In this document: piece by piece, positions 30,469-37,618 of the stretch | Layout: each line of letters begins with the position of its first letter | Numbering within the stretch: the stretch's first letter is position 1 | Source: Mycobacterium sp. OAS707 | GTDB lineage: Bacteria; Actinomycetota; Actinomycetes; Mycobacteriales; Mycobacteriaceae | Assembly: GCF_014873705.1 (NCBI RefSeq) | Contig: NZ_JADBDS010000003.1 | Span: 868,001-932,000, forward strand | Direction of reading: 5' to 3' | DNA length: 64,000 bases | Notes under the pieces: generated by a model | Told to the model about the DNA's origin: nothing | Database searches by the model: none | The model's input: only the letters and a program-made list of their open reading frames with translations | Made by a program: the position numbers and the translations under genes

Positions 30469-31482
30469 TCAGCTGCTGGTCTTGCTTTTGCGTTTGGCGT
30501 CGCGCAGACCGACCCAGAACCGGGCGGCTTCGCGAATCGATTCCTCGACCGGCCTTGGCTGCCAACCCAATTCGCGAACCGCCTTGCTGTGGTCGACAGG
30601 CGCTTCTGCGCGCATGAGACGCAGCGAGCCCATCGACAGCTGCTCGTCGGTACCCCGCAGCTTCGCCTTGATGCTGCCCGCGCCCGCCAACGCGTACGAC
30701 ACGGGCAGCGGAATCGACTTGGTAGGAGCCGGAACTCCGGCCGCCTCCGCGGCGATGCGCACCACCTCGGCGTTGCTGATCATCTTCTCCGAGACGAGGT
30801 AGCGCTCGCCGACACGACCGCGTTCGGCGGCGAGAATCATTGCGCGCGCGGCGTCGTCGACTCCGACGGCCTCCAGTTCGATGCCGCTCATCACGAACGG
30901 CAGCTTGCCGAACGCCGCGCCGGCGATGATCGCACCGTGGGGTGTGCGGCCCCAGTCGCCGCTGCCGTAGGTCGTCGACACACACATCGCAACCACCGGC
31001 AGACCATGCTCTTTGGCATAGGCCAGCACGAGGTTCTCGGCCTGCACCCGCGACCGTACGTACGGTGTCAGCCCGCGATCGTCGCCGATGATGTCGTCTT
31101 CGGTGGCGACGTGCCCGCGCCGCCGGCCGACGGTCACATAGCTGCTCGTGAAGATGAACTTCCGCAGCCCCGCGTCCTTCGCGACGTCCAGCACGTTGCG
31201 CGTGCCCTCGACGTTGGTGTGGAACAGCGGCGCAGGATCACGCAGCCACCCGCGGGTGTCGACCACGCAGTAGTACACGTCGTCGACACCGGCCATCGCT
31301 TCGCGCAACGTGTCGTTGTCCCAGATGTCGCCGTGGTACCGCGTGACGGCCAGGTCGTCGATACCGATCGTCATCGCATTCGGCCGGACCATCGCCCGCA
31401 CCTCATGCCCATCGGCGACAAGCTGCCTGGTGACATGCGAGCCGAGAAACCCGTTGGCTCCGATGACCAGTTTCGCGCTCAC
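30469..31482 (-). CDS. NAD(P)-dependent epimerase/dehydratase (extended SDR)
   Basis: 337 aa from the GTG at 31482, which overlaps the stop of the SnoaL-like gene (GTGA), so the two are translationally coupled. The Rossmann motif VIGANGFLGSHV (6-17) and TSSYVTVG (112-119) fit the extended SDR family. The catalytic YxxxK is YVRSR (Y141, R145): Arg replaces the usual Lys. By context it matches Rv0139. With a KstR-like box ahead of the operon, a steroid or isoprenoid-related dehydrogenase/isomerase role is possible but inferred. Confidence 0.88.
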   Translation of the reverse strand: MSAKLVIGANGFLGSHVTRQLVADGHEVRAMVRPNAMTIGIDDLAVTRYHGDIWDNDTLREAMAGVDDVYYCVVDTRGWLRDPAPLFHTNVEGTRNVLDVAKDAGLRKFIFTSSYVTVGRRRGHVATEDDIIGDDRGLTPYVRSRVQAENLVLAYAKEHGLPVVAMCVSTTYGSGDWGRTPHGAIIAGAAFGKLPFVMSGIELEAVGVDDAARAMILAAERGRVGERYLVSEKMISNAEVVRIAAEAAGVPAPTKSIPLPVSYALAGAGSIKAKLRGTDEQLSMGSLRLMRAEAPVDHSKAVRELGWQPRPVEESIREAARFWVGLRDAKRKSKTSS

Positions 31483-31985
31483 TTGGCGTCTCCGAACTGC
31501 CGCATCCACGCGGCGGCCTCATCGGGCAGCGTGCCCAGTTCCTCGGCTTTGCGGCACCACTTCCGCGTCGCCGCGACGAACCGCAGCGGGTTGTAGATGT
31601 CCTCCTGGCGACACCACAAGCCGTCGCCGGCGTAGGTGATGATCGAGATGTTGGTGGCGCTGATGATCGTGCCGTCACCGGGGTCGCGCATCGGGTTGTC
31701 GAGCTCGCAGATGATCCGCCCCGTCGACTCGTCGATCACCGACCACAGCGACGGAAACGACGTCATGTAGCTGCCGGGGAAGCTTTCCATCGTCGCCCAG
31801 ATCCACGGCCGCACCTCGTCGCGGCCATGCATGGTGCCTGCCGCGTGTTCGACGTAGGTGACGTCGGGTGAGTACTGGTCAACCCATGGATCCCAGTCGC
31901 GGGTCCGAGCGGCGCGGTCCACCGTCGCTTCAAATCTCTCGAACGCCTCGGCCAGCTCGTCGCGAGTGAACGTCTTGCTCGTCAC
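31479..31985 (-). CDS. SnoaL/NTF2-like protein
   Basis: 168 aa from the GTG at 31985; the longer open frame upstream would run through the KstR-like palindrome. It has the NTF2-like cone fold pattern: LAEAFERFEATVDRAARTRD, WVDQYSPDVTYVEHAAGT and WSVIDESTGRIICELDNPM. Its length equals that of Rv0138 from memory, which precedes an epimerase there too. Such proteins can be small isomerases, hydrolases or binding partners. Coupled to the SDR downstream. Regulation by a TetR/KstR-type repressor is suggested by the palindrome 10 bp upstream. Confidence 0.82.
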   Translation of the reverse strand: MTSKTFTRDELAEAFERFEATVDRAARTRDWDPWVDQYSPDVTYVEHAAGTMHGRDEVRPWIWATMESFPGSYMTSFPSLWSVIDESTGRIICELDNPMRDPGDGTIISATNISIITYAGDGLWCRQEDIYNPLRFVAATRKWCRKAEELGTLPDEAAAWMRQFGDAK

Positions 31986-31994
31986 CTGAAGAAC

Positions 31995-32008
31995 TAGAAC
32001 ACGTTCTA
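31995..32008. promoter_or_regulatory. KstR-like operator
   Basis: TAGAACACGTTCTA matches TNNAAC-NN-GTTNNA, the reported KstR motif of the mycobacterial cholesterol regulon, with full symmetry outside the central AC. It lies 9 bp upstream of the SnoaL-like GTG (minus strand) and 38 bp upstream of the hydrolase GTG (plus strand), so it can serve both divergent units. No kstR gene is in the window. Confidence 0.6.
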
Positions 32009-32033
32009 CCTGTATTTGTCGAGCACCTCGTCG

Positions 32034-32046
32034 TATCGTCAGCGGG
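32034..32046 (+). promoter_or_regulatory. Leaderless -10 promoter of the lipoprotein hydrolase
   Basis: TATCGT at 32034-32039 fits TAnnnT and ends 7 bp before the GTG at 32047, predicting an mRNA beginning at the start codon. The KstR-like box then lies roughly 40-50 bp upstream of transcription start. Confidence 0.45.
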
Positions 32047-32895
32047 GTGAAGGCCCTGCTCGGGCTGATCTTCGCGCTCGTCGTCCTCGCCGGGTGCGTG
32101 GCAGAACCGCGCGACGCGAACTTCGCGGGACTTGTGGACATCGGAAACGGTCGAGCGCTGTTCCTGACCTGTCACGGCGCCGGGTCGCCGACGGTGTTCA
32201 TCATTCCTGGCAAGGGCAGCGACGCCGAGGCCTGGAGCACCGCTGCCCCGGCGATCGCCGGGACGACTCGGGTCTGTGCCTACGACAGGCCCAACACCCG
32301 ACAGGACGGGCCGCTGCGGTCCACGCCCGTGCCGCAGCCGCACTCCGTTGGGCAGGCCGTCGCCGATGTCGTGAAACTGATTGCGGCGGCTCGACTTTCG
32401 ACACCGATGGTGGTTGTCGCGCATTCCTACGGCGGACTCATCGCCGATCTGCTGGCCCGGACCCACCCCGAAATGGTCAGCGGCCTGGTGTTCGTGGACC
32501 CGATGTCGGAGTATCTGCCGCGACTGGGCCGGGCAGCTCAGGACGCCGAGTTCGATCAGGCTGCGCGCACACCGGCGCCCGCTCCCGAGGGCGAGGCGTT
32601 CTTCGCCGACGATGCGTTCGCCGCGATCAAAGCCGCGCCCCCGCTGGCGTTACCGAGAGTGCCCGCCGTCGTGCTGAGCTCCGACGTCTTCCCGCCGCGC
32701 GCAACGGTCGGGCCTGACGACTTCACCAAGTTCCAGGTCCACCGCGCGAACAGCCTGTTGGCCGAGACGCTGTGGACCGACAACGTGATCGTCGGTGGCA
32801 GCGGACACAACATGATGCTCTATCAGCCCGACGCGGTCGCCACCAAGACCATCTCGGTCGTCGAGTTGGTGCGCTCGGGCGCTAGACGGCGCTGA
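32047..32895 (+). CDS. Lipoprotein alpha/beta hydrolase
   Basis: 282 aa from GTG. A signal peptide with lipobox LAGC (Cys16) predicts attachment to the outer face of the membrane. The alpha/beta hydrolase core shows an oxyanion region (GAGSPTVFIIPGKGS), the nucleophile elbow AHSYGG and the catalytic-His segment GSGHNMM near the C terminus; an Asp after VFVDPMSEY is a candidate third member. Likely an esterase, lipase or peptidase acting outside the membrane. Divergent from the SnoaL-epimerase operon across the KstR-like box. Ends 14 bp inside the convergent secreted-protein gene. Confidence 0.87.
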   Translation: MKALLGLIFALVVLAGCVAEPRDANFAGLVDIGNGRALFLTCHGAGSPTVFIIPGKGSDAEAWSTAAPAIAGTTRVCAYDRPNTRQDGPLRSTPVPQPHSVGQAVADVVKLIAAARLSTPMVVVAHSYGGLIADLLARTHPEMVSGLVFVDPMSEYLPRLGRAAQDAEFDQAARTPAPAPEGEAFFADDAFAAIKAAPPLALPRVPAVVLSSDVFPPRATVGPDDFTKFQVHRANSLLAETLWTDNVIVGGSGHNMMLYQPDAVATKTISVVELVRSGARRR

Positions 32896-33280
32896 GCACC
32901 TGCCGGTCGCCGAGCGGGCTGCTGAGAGGGACGACCAGCGTGCCGGTCACCGCCAGCATGATGCACATCCGGCCCGGGACCGAGGGCAGCGAACCGCCCG
33001 TCAGCGTGACGGTCACGGCGTCCGCTGTCTCCTGTGCGGTGGCATGCACGCCGTTGCAGGCGGGCGTCCCGCTGGTGAAATGCACCGCCACCGCGCGCTC
33101 ACTACCGACGCGACTCCACGACTCGACGGGCACCGGACGCGGATCGACGATCGACGAGTTGTCGGTGAACGCGACGCCATCGACATCGGCCACTTCGGGT
33201 GGGGCGCTCGTCGCCGAAGCGGTAGGCGCACCCCAGCCGACGAGGACTAGGGCGGCAAGGACCACCGCGGCTGAACGCAT
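32882..33280 (-). CDS. Small secreted protein, unknown
   Basis: 132 aa. An N-terminal signal peptide (MRSAAVVLAALVLVGWGAPT followed by ASA) predicts export by Sec with cleavage near residues 23-24. The mature part of about 108 residues has two Cys (in TPACNGVHATA and GRMCIML) that could form a disulfide, and alternating beta-like segments. I recognise no family. Convergent with the lipoprotein hydrolase by 14 bp and divergent from msrB. Confidence 0.7.
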   Translation of the reverse strand: MRSAAVVLAALVLVGWGAPTASATSAPPEVADVDGVAFTDNSSIVDPRPVPVESWSRVGSERAVAVHFTSGTPACNGVHATAQETADAVTVTLTGGSLPSVPGRMCIMLAVTGTLVVPLSSPLGDRQVLSAV

Positions 33281-33341
33281 CTATTAACGGTAGCGACAAT
33301 CACGGGATTAACCGGCTGCGCCGCGCGGTTATAAAGGCACT

Positions 33342-33800
33342 ATGTCGCACCAATACAACAACAATCCGGCCGCGGTCGACGCGCTCTCGCCGGAGCAGTA
33401 CTACGTCACCCAGAAGAACGGCACCGAACGGCCCTTCACCGGCGAATACTGGGACAACCACGAGCCGGGCATCTACGTCGACGTGGTTTCGGGTGAGCCG
33501 CTGTTCGCCTCGGTCGACAAGTTCGACAGCGGCACCGGCTGGCCCAGCTTCACTCGGCCCCTCGATGCCGAGAACGTCGTCGAGAAGCGCGACTTCTCGC
33601 ACCTGATGCTGCGCACCGAGGTCCGCTCCGCACACGGCGACAGCCATCTCGGCCACGTGTTCAACGACGGGCCGCGCGCCGAAGGCGGGCTGCGGTACTG
33701 CATCAACTCGGCGTCGCTGCGGTTCATCCACCTCGACGACCTCGAGGCGCAAGGATATGGGCAATACAAGTCTTTGTTCACAAAAGAGGAGACAGCGTGA
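33342..33800 (+). CDS. msrB: Peptide-methionine (R)-S-oxide reductase MsrB
   Basis: 152 aa. The MsrB domain has SGTGWPSFTRP, SHLGHVFNDGP and the catalytic RYCINSASLRFI (C120), with His and Arg of the active site in place. The four structural zinc cysteines of many MsrB are absent (VDVV and FASV replace the first CxxC), so this is the zinc-free form. Reduces R-methionine sulfoxide in proteins. Its stop overlaps the msrA GTG (GTGA), giving a coupled R/S repair pair. Similar to Rv2674. Confidence 0.94.
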   Translation: MSHQYNNNPAAVDALSPEQYYVTQKNGTERPFTGEYWDNHEPGIYVDVVSGEPLFASVDKFDSGTGWPSFTRPLDAENVVEKRDFSHLMLRTEVRSAHGDSHLGHVFNDGPRAEGGLRYCINSASLRFIHLDDLEAQGYGQYKSLFTKEETA

Positions 33801-34306
33801 GCGAGTACAAGAAGGCGATCCTGGCTGGTGGCTGCTTCTGGGGCATGCAGGACCTGATCCGCAAGCAGCCCGGCGTGGTGTCCACCCGCGTCGGCTACAC
33901 CGGCGGGCAGAATGCCCACGCCACCTACCGCAACCACCCCGGCCACGCGGAGGCGATCGAGATCGTCTACGACCCGTCGCAGACCGACTTCCGCAACCTG
34001 CTCGAGTTCTTCTTCCAGATCCACGATCCGACCACGAAGGACCGGCAGGGCAACGACGTCGGCAGCAGCTACCGGTCGGCGATCTTCTACGTCGACGACG
34101 AGCAGAAGCGCGTCGCGCTCGACACCATCGCCGACGTCGAGGCGTCCGGGCTGTGGCCGGGCAAGGTGGTCACCGAGGTGACGCCTGCGAGCGACTTCTG
34201 GGAAGCCGAACCCGAGCACCAGGACTACCTGGAGCGCTACCCCAGCGGCTACACGTGCCACTTCCCGCGCCCCGGCTGGAAGCTGCCGAAGCGAGCCGAA
34301 GTTTAA
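33797..34306 (+). CDS. msrA: Peptide-methionine (S)-S-oxide reductase MsrA
   Basis: 169 aa from GTG. The catalytic motif GGCFWG (C13) near the N terminus, YTGGQNAHATYRNHPGHAEAIE and PEHQDYLERYP are standard MsrA. A resolving Cys may be in GYTCHFPRPGW near the C terminus. Corresponds to Rv0137c, which likewise neighbours a CYP138-like gene. In M. tuberculosis msrA and msrB lie apart, so the fused pair here is a species difference. The stop overlaps the convergent P450 gene by 4 bp. Confidence 0.95.
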   Translation: MSEYKKAILAGGCFWGMQDLIRKQPGVVSTRVGYTGGQNAHATYRNHPGHAEAIEIVYDPSQTDFRNLLEFFFQIHDPTTKDRQGNDVGSSYRSAIFYVDDEQKRVALDTIADVEASGLWPGKVVTEVTPASDFWEAEPEHQDYLERYPSGYTCHFPRPGWKLPKRAEV

Positions 34307-35640
34307 GCAGCCCTGCGGCGCACGGTGATTCGGCCGCCGTCCTTCGGTGTGAACGCGATGCCCCGGAAGTGAACTTTTTCTTCCGGGGCGTCGTCGGTTT
34401 CGATCACGAAGTGCTGCAGGATCGTTCGCAACACTACGTCCATCTCGACGTTGGCGAATGCCGCGCCGATGCAGCGCCGGGTGCCGCCGCCGAACGGGAT
34501 CCACGCCGTCGGCGTCCTGGTGCCGATGAAGCGGTCGGGGTCGAAGCGCTCGGGGTCGGGGAACATGTCGGCATTGGCGTGCACGTTGGCGATCGCGATC
34601 ATCACGGTATAGCCGTGCGGAATTCGGAACTCGCCGAGATCGAAGTGCGGCGCCTGCACGTGCCGGCCTGAGAAGTCGATCACGGTCCGGTTGCGCTGCA
34701 ACTCTTGAATGGTCGCCTGACGAAACTCGTTGCCGCCCTTGTCGTTTTCCTCCACCAGCCGGGCCAGCACCGCGGGGTGACGACGCAGCCGCTCGAACGC
34801 CCAGCCAAGCGTCGACGCGGTGGTCTCATGCCCGGCCCCGAGAAGCGTCAGCAGTTCATCGGAAACGTCCTGGCGCGACATCGGAGTGCCGTCCTCATAC
34901 GTGCTGCGCAGCAACAGCGCGAGGATGTCGGTGCGCTCTTCGAGCCGCGGGTCGGCTTGGGCCTTGTCGATGAGCGCGAACACGGTGCGGTCGAAGTTGC
35001 TGCGGAACTCCGCGAGCTTGCCCCACGGACTGCGGCGCCCCGTGTTGAACGGCGGCTCCGGCAGCGTTGCCATCCGCGACCCCAACTCGGCCCACGGCGG
35101 AATGATCTCGCGTAGGAAATCGAGCTCCGCGCCATCGGCGCCAAAAACGGTGCGCAGGATGACATTCAGTGTGATTCGGTTCATCGGCTCGAGCGTGCGG
35201 AACTCGACGCCTTCGGGCCACGACGCGGTCTCGCGCAGTGTCTCCTCTTCGATGACCTTCTCGTAGTTCTTGATGCTCTGGCCGTGGAACGGCGGGGCCA
35301 GCAGCTTGCGCCGGGCGCGGTGCTCCTTGCCGTCCAACGCGAAAACCGAACCGGGGCCGAAGATCCGGCTGAGGTTCGGTTGCACGTTGATCAGGTCGTC
35401 GGTGCTCGCGAGGAACACCTGACGCGCGAGCGCAGGGTCGGAGACCACGACGCTGCGGCCGAAGAACGGAACGTTGATCGCGAACACGGAGCCGTAACGC
35501 TTGCCCGCATATCGCAGGAACCTGCGGCGGAACCCTGCCATCAGCACCATCTGGACCGGCTTGGGCAGGCGAATCGCGGGCGCCGTCTTGCCCGGAGTTG
35601 TCGGGGGCTTGGCTTCGACGGTCACTGCGGTGTCTGTCAT
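34303..35640 (-). CDS. Cytochrome P450, CYP138-like
   Basis: 445 aa from the ATG at 35640; upstream in-frame sequence runs into the TetR promoter. The heme loop FGGGTRRCIGAAFA places the axial Cys at 390, the I-helix has GAGHETTAST and the K-helix ELQRNRT provides ExxR. Neighbour order TetR-P450-msrA matches Rv0135c-Rv0136(cyp138)-Rv0137c, which supports CYP138 kinship. Soluble bacterial monooxygenase needing external ferredoxin; the substrate is unknown. Divergent from a TetR gene across GGTACC repeats, so probably repressed by it. A second, related P450 lies at 40308. Confidence 0.9.
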   Translation of the reverse strand: MTDTAVTVEAKPPTTPGKTAPAIRLPKPVQMVLMAGFRRRFLRYAGKRYGSVFAINVPFFGRSVVVSDPALARQVFLASTDDLINVQPNLSRIFGPGSVFALDGKEHRARRKLLAPPFHGQSIKNYEKVIEEETLRETASWPEGVEFRTLEPMNRITLNVILRTVFGADGAELDFLREIIPPWAELGSRMATLPEPPFNTGRRSPWGKLAEFRSNFDRTVFALIDKAQADPRLEERTDILALLLRSTYEDGTPMSRQDVSDELLTLLGAGHETTASTLGWAFERLRRHPAVLARLVEENDKGGNEFRQATIQELQRNRTVIDFSGRHVQAPHFDLGEFRIPHGYTVMIAIANVHANADMFPDPERFDPDRFIGTRTPTAWIPFGGGTRRCIGAAFANVEMDVVLRTILQHFVIETDDAPEEKVHFRGIAFTPKDGGRITVRRRAA

Positions 35641-35667
35641 CGGTGCATCACTCCCAGCCGTTTCCCT

Positions 35668-35716
35668 GGTACTTCGGTGTACCGTGGGTGTGTGTAGTAC
35701 GGTACCGCTTGGTACC
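35668..35716. promoter_or_regulatory. Putative TetR operators between P450 and TetR
   Basis: The 106-bp divergent intergenic region holds an inverted repeat GGTAC-N6-GTACC (35668-35683) and two GGTACC palindromes (35701-35706 and 35711-35716) spaced 10 bp apart, one helical turn. Such phased palindromes are typical TetR-family binding sites; assignment to the adjacent TetR is by position. Confidence 0.5.
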
Positions 35717-35746
35717 AGGCACGCGCAAGGGTTGCGGGGAGGCGAA

Positions 35747-36346
35747 ATGACGACAGCGCTCGACACAGGGGCGTCCGTCGATGACCCCTTTCGCGACCGG
35801 TTGATCGACGGCCTCGCCGCCTCGATCGGTGAACGCGGCTATCGCGACTCCACCGTGGCCGACATCGTCCGGCATGCGCGCACCTCCAAGCGCACCTTTT
35901 ACGAGCAGTTCGCCAGCAAGGAAGAGTGCCTGATCGAGCTGCTGCGCAGGAACAACGAGGACCTGATCGCCAACATCCAGACAGCCGTCGACCCCGAGGC
36001 GGACTGGCAGGACCAGATCCGCCAGGCGGCGGTGGCCTACGTCGACCACATCGGGTCGCGGCCGGCGATCACGCTGAGCTGGATCCGCGAGGCGCCGGCA
36101 CTCGGCCTGGTGGCGCGGCCGCTGAACCGCCTCGCCATGGAGGCGCTGACCGACATGCTGGTCGACCTGACCGACAGCCCCGGTTTCCGGCGAGCCGACC
36201 TGACCCCGATCTCGCGCCCGCTGGCGCTGATTCTGCTGGGCGGCCTGCGGGAGTTGACCGCGCTGTTCGTCGAGGACGACCGCGACGTGCAGGGCATCGT
36301 CGAACACGCGATCGCGGCGGCCACCGCGATCCTCGGCCCCCGCTAA
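35747..36346 (+). CDS. TetR-family repressor adjacent to P450
   Basis: 199 aa from the ATG at 35747, preceded by GGGGAGG at good spacing; the frame is open 82 codons further upstream only antisense to the P450. The N-terminal HTH is STVADIVRHARTSKRTFYEQ with FASKEECLIELL following, and the rest is a helical ligand-binding domain. Corresponds by position to Rv0135c. It likely represses itself and the divergent P450 through the GGTACC sites. The C terminus overlaps the convergent second TetR by 4 bp. Confidence 0.9.
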   Translation: MTTALDTGASVDDPFRDRLIDGLAASIGERGYRDSTVADIVRHARTSKRTFYEQFASKEECLIELLRRNNEDLIANIQTAVDPEADWQDQIRQAAVAYVDHIGSRPAITLSWIREAPALGLVARPLNRLAMEALTDMLVDLTDSPGFRRADLTPISRPLALILLGGLRELTALFVEDDRDVQGIVEHAIAAATAILGPR

Positions 36347-36912
36347 CGCAGCATCAGCCGGGCGGACTTCTCCAACCGGTGCGCGATATCCGCGTACGAC
36401 GCGTAGCCCATCCCCGCTCGCACCAGCGCGCCCGAGTACAGCATCTCCAGTGAGTCGATGATCTCCGGGTCGGTGTCGGATCCCAGCGCGGCGGTCAACC
36501 GGTCGCGAATGTCGCGGCCGATGCGCAGCCGAAGCACCTCGACGTCAGGGTCCTTCCCGAGCAGCGAATTCGTTACCGCACAAGCGAATTCGGGTTCATC
36601 AGCGACCAGCAGCGAGATGTGGCGCAGTACGTCCACCACCCGGGTGGCCGCGTCGGCCGAGTCGTGCGCCGCCGGTGGCGCGCCCGCGAGTCGACGCCAG
36701 AACACCTCGGCGACGAGGTGCTCCTTCGACGAGAAATACGTGTAAGCGGTGGCCGCTCCGACCCCGGCTTCAGCGGCTACCCGTCGCACGGTCAGGCCGG
36801 AGAATCCTTCCCGACTCAAGAGGTCCACGGCGGCGCGGCCGAGGCGATCGACGGTGTCGGCCTGTTTGGCGGTCAGGCGACGACGAGTCGACTCCAAGAC
36901 CGGATCGGACAC
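36343..36912 (-). CDS. TetR-family repressor of the methyltransferase locus
   Basis: 189 aa from the GTG at 36912, chosen because TAGCGT (a TAnnnT -10) lies 8 bp upstream and the palindrome CGGACACGTGTCCG overlaps this start; an ATG at 36939 would add nine residues but translate through the operator. The HTH reads LTVRRVAAEAGVGAATAYTY with FSSKEHLVAEVF after it. Expected to repress itself and the divergent methyltransferase. The same operator class appears in the promoter of the glycosyltransferase operon at 44.7 kb, so that may be a second target. Confidence 0.86.
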   Translation of the reverse strand: MSDPVLESTRRRLTAKQADTVDRLGRAAVDLLSREGFSGLTVRRVAAEAGVGAATAYTYFSSKEHLVAEVFWRRLAGAPPAAHDSADAATRVVDVLRHISLLVADEPEFACAVTNSLLGKDPDVEVLRLRIGRDIRDRLTAALGSDTDPEIIDSLEMLYSGALVRAGMGYASYADIAHRLEKSARLMLR

Positions 36913-36919
36913 GTGTCCG
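36906..36919. promoter_or_regulatory. TetR operator CGGACACGTGTCCG
   Basis: Perfect 14-bp palindrome with core GGACA-CG-TGTCC, overlapping the GTG of the minus-strand TetR gene and lying 48 bp upstream of the divergent methyltransferase ATG. Autoregulation is inferred from position. The core recurs at 44709-44720. Confidence 0.6.
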
Positions 36920-36966
36920 GACGCTACTACAAGTGCCATTCACCAGCAACGGTAAGGTGGCCGCCA

Positions 36967-37614
36967 ATGAGCAGCACAGACGAACTCTTCACCCTTGCCG
37001 AACAGGTCATCGGCTTCATGCCGGCCGAAGAGGGGCGCACGCTTTACGACATCGCGGTCAGATACCTGGGTGACGGCGTCGGCGTCGAAATCGGCACGTA
37101 CTGCGGTAAATCGACGGTCCTGCTCGGCGCCGCCGCACAGCAGACCGGCGGGGTGATCTACACCGTCGACCATCACCACGGCTCGGAGGAACATCAGCCG
37201 GGCTGGGAGTATCACGATGCGTCGATGGTGGACGACGTGACCGGGCTGTTCGACACCCTTCCCACGCTGCGGCACACGCTCGACGCGGCGGGACTCGACG
37301 ACCACGTGGTGGCGATCGTGGGCAAGTCCCCGATCGTCGCGCGCGGCTGGCGAATGCCGTTGCGGCTGTTGTTCATTGACGGAGGGCACACCGAAGAGGC
37401 CGCGCAGCGCGACTTCGACGGGTGGGCGCGATGGGTCGACATCGGCGGTGCGCTGATCATCCACGATGTGTTCCCCGACCCGAACGACGGCGGCCAGGCG
37501 CCGTTCCACATCTACCAGCGGGCACTGGCCACCGGTGACTTCCGCGAAGTGTTGGCGACAGGTTCGATGCGCGTGCTCGAGCGGACGTCAGGAACGCCGG
37601 GCCAGGACCTGTAG
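36967..37614 (+). CDS. Class I SAM-dependent methyltransferase (Methyltransf_24 type)
   Basis: 215 aa from the ATG at 36967. SAM motif I is GVGVEIGTYCGKSTVLLGAA; IYTVDHHHGSEEH forms the acidic loop; LLFIDGGHTEEAAQRDFDGW and ALIIHDVFPDPNDGG are typical of the Methyltransf_24 / CmcI-like group that often methylates small molecules or sugars. The specific acceptor is unknown. Divergent from the TetR gene, with the palindromic operator between; ends 4 bp before the convergent LuxR-type regulator. Confidence 0.85.
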   Translation: MSSTDELFTLAEQVIGFMPAEEGRTLYDIAVRYLGDGVGVEIGTYCGKSTVLLGAAAQQTGGVIYTVDHHHGSEEHQPGWEYHDASMVDDVTGLFDTLPTLRHTLDAAGLDDHVVAIVGKSPIVARGWRMPLRLLFIDGGHTEEAAQRDFDGWARWVDIGGALIIHDVFPDPNDGGQAPFHIYQRALATGDFREVLATGSMRVLERTSGTPGQDL

Positions 37615-37618
37615 CGAG

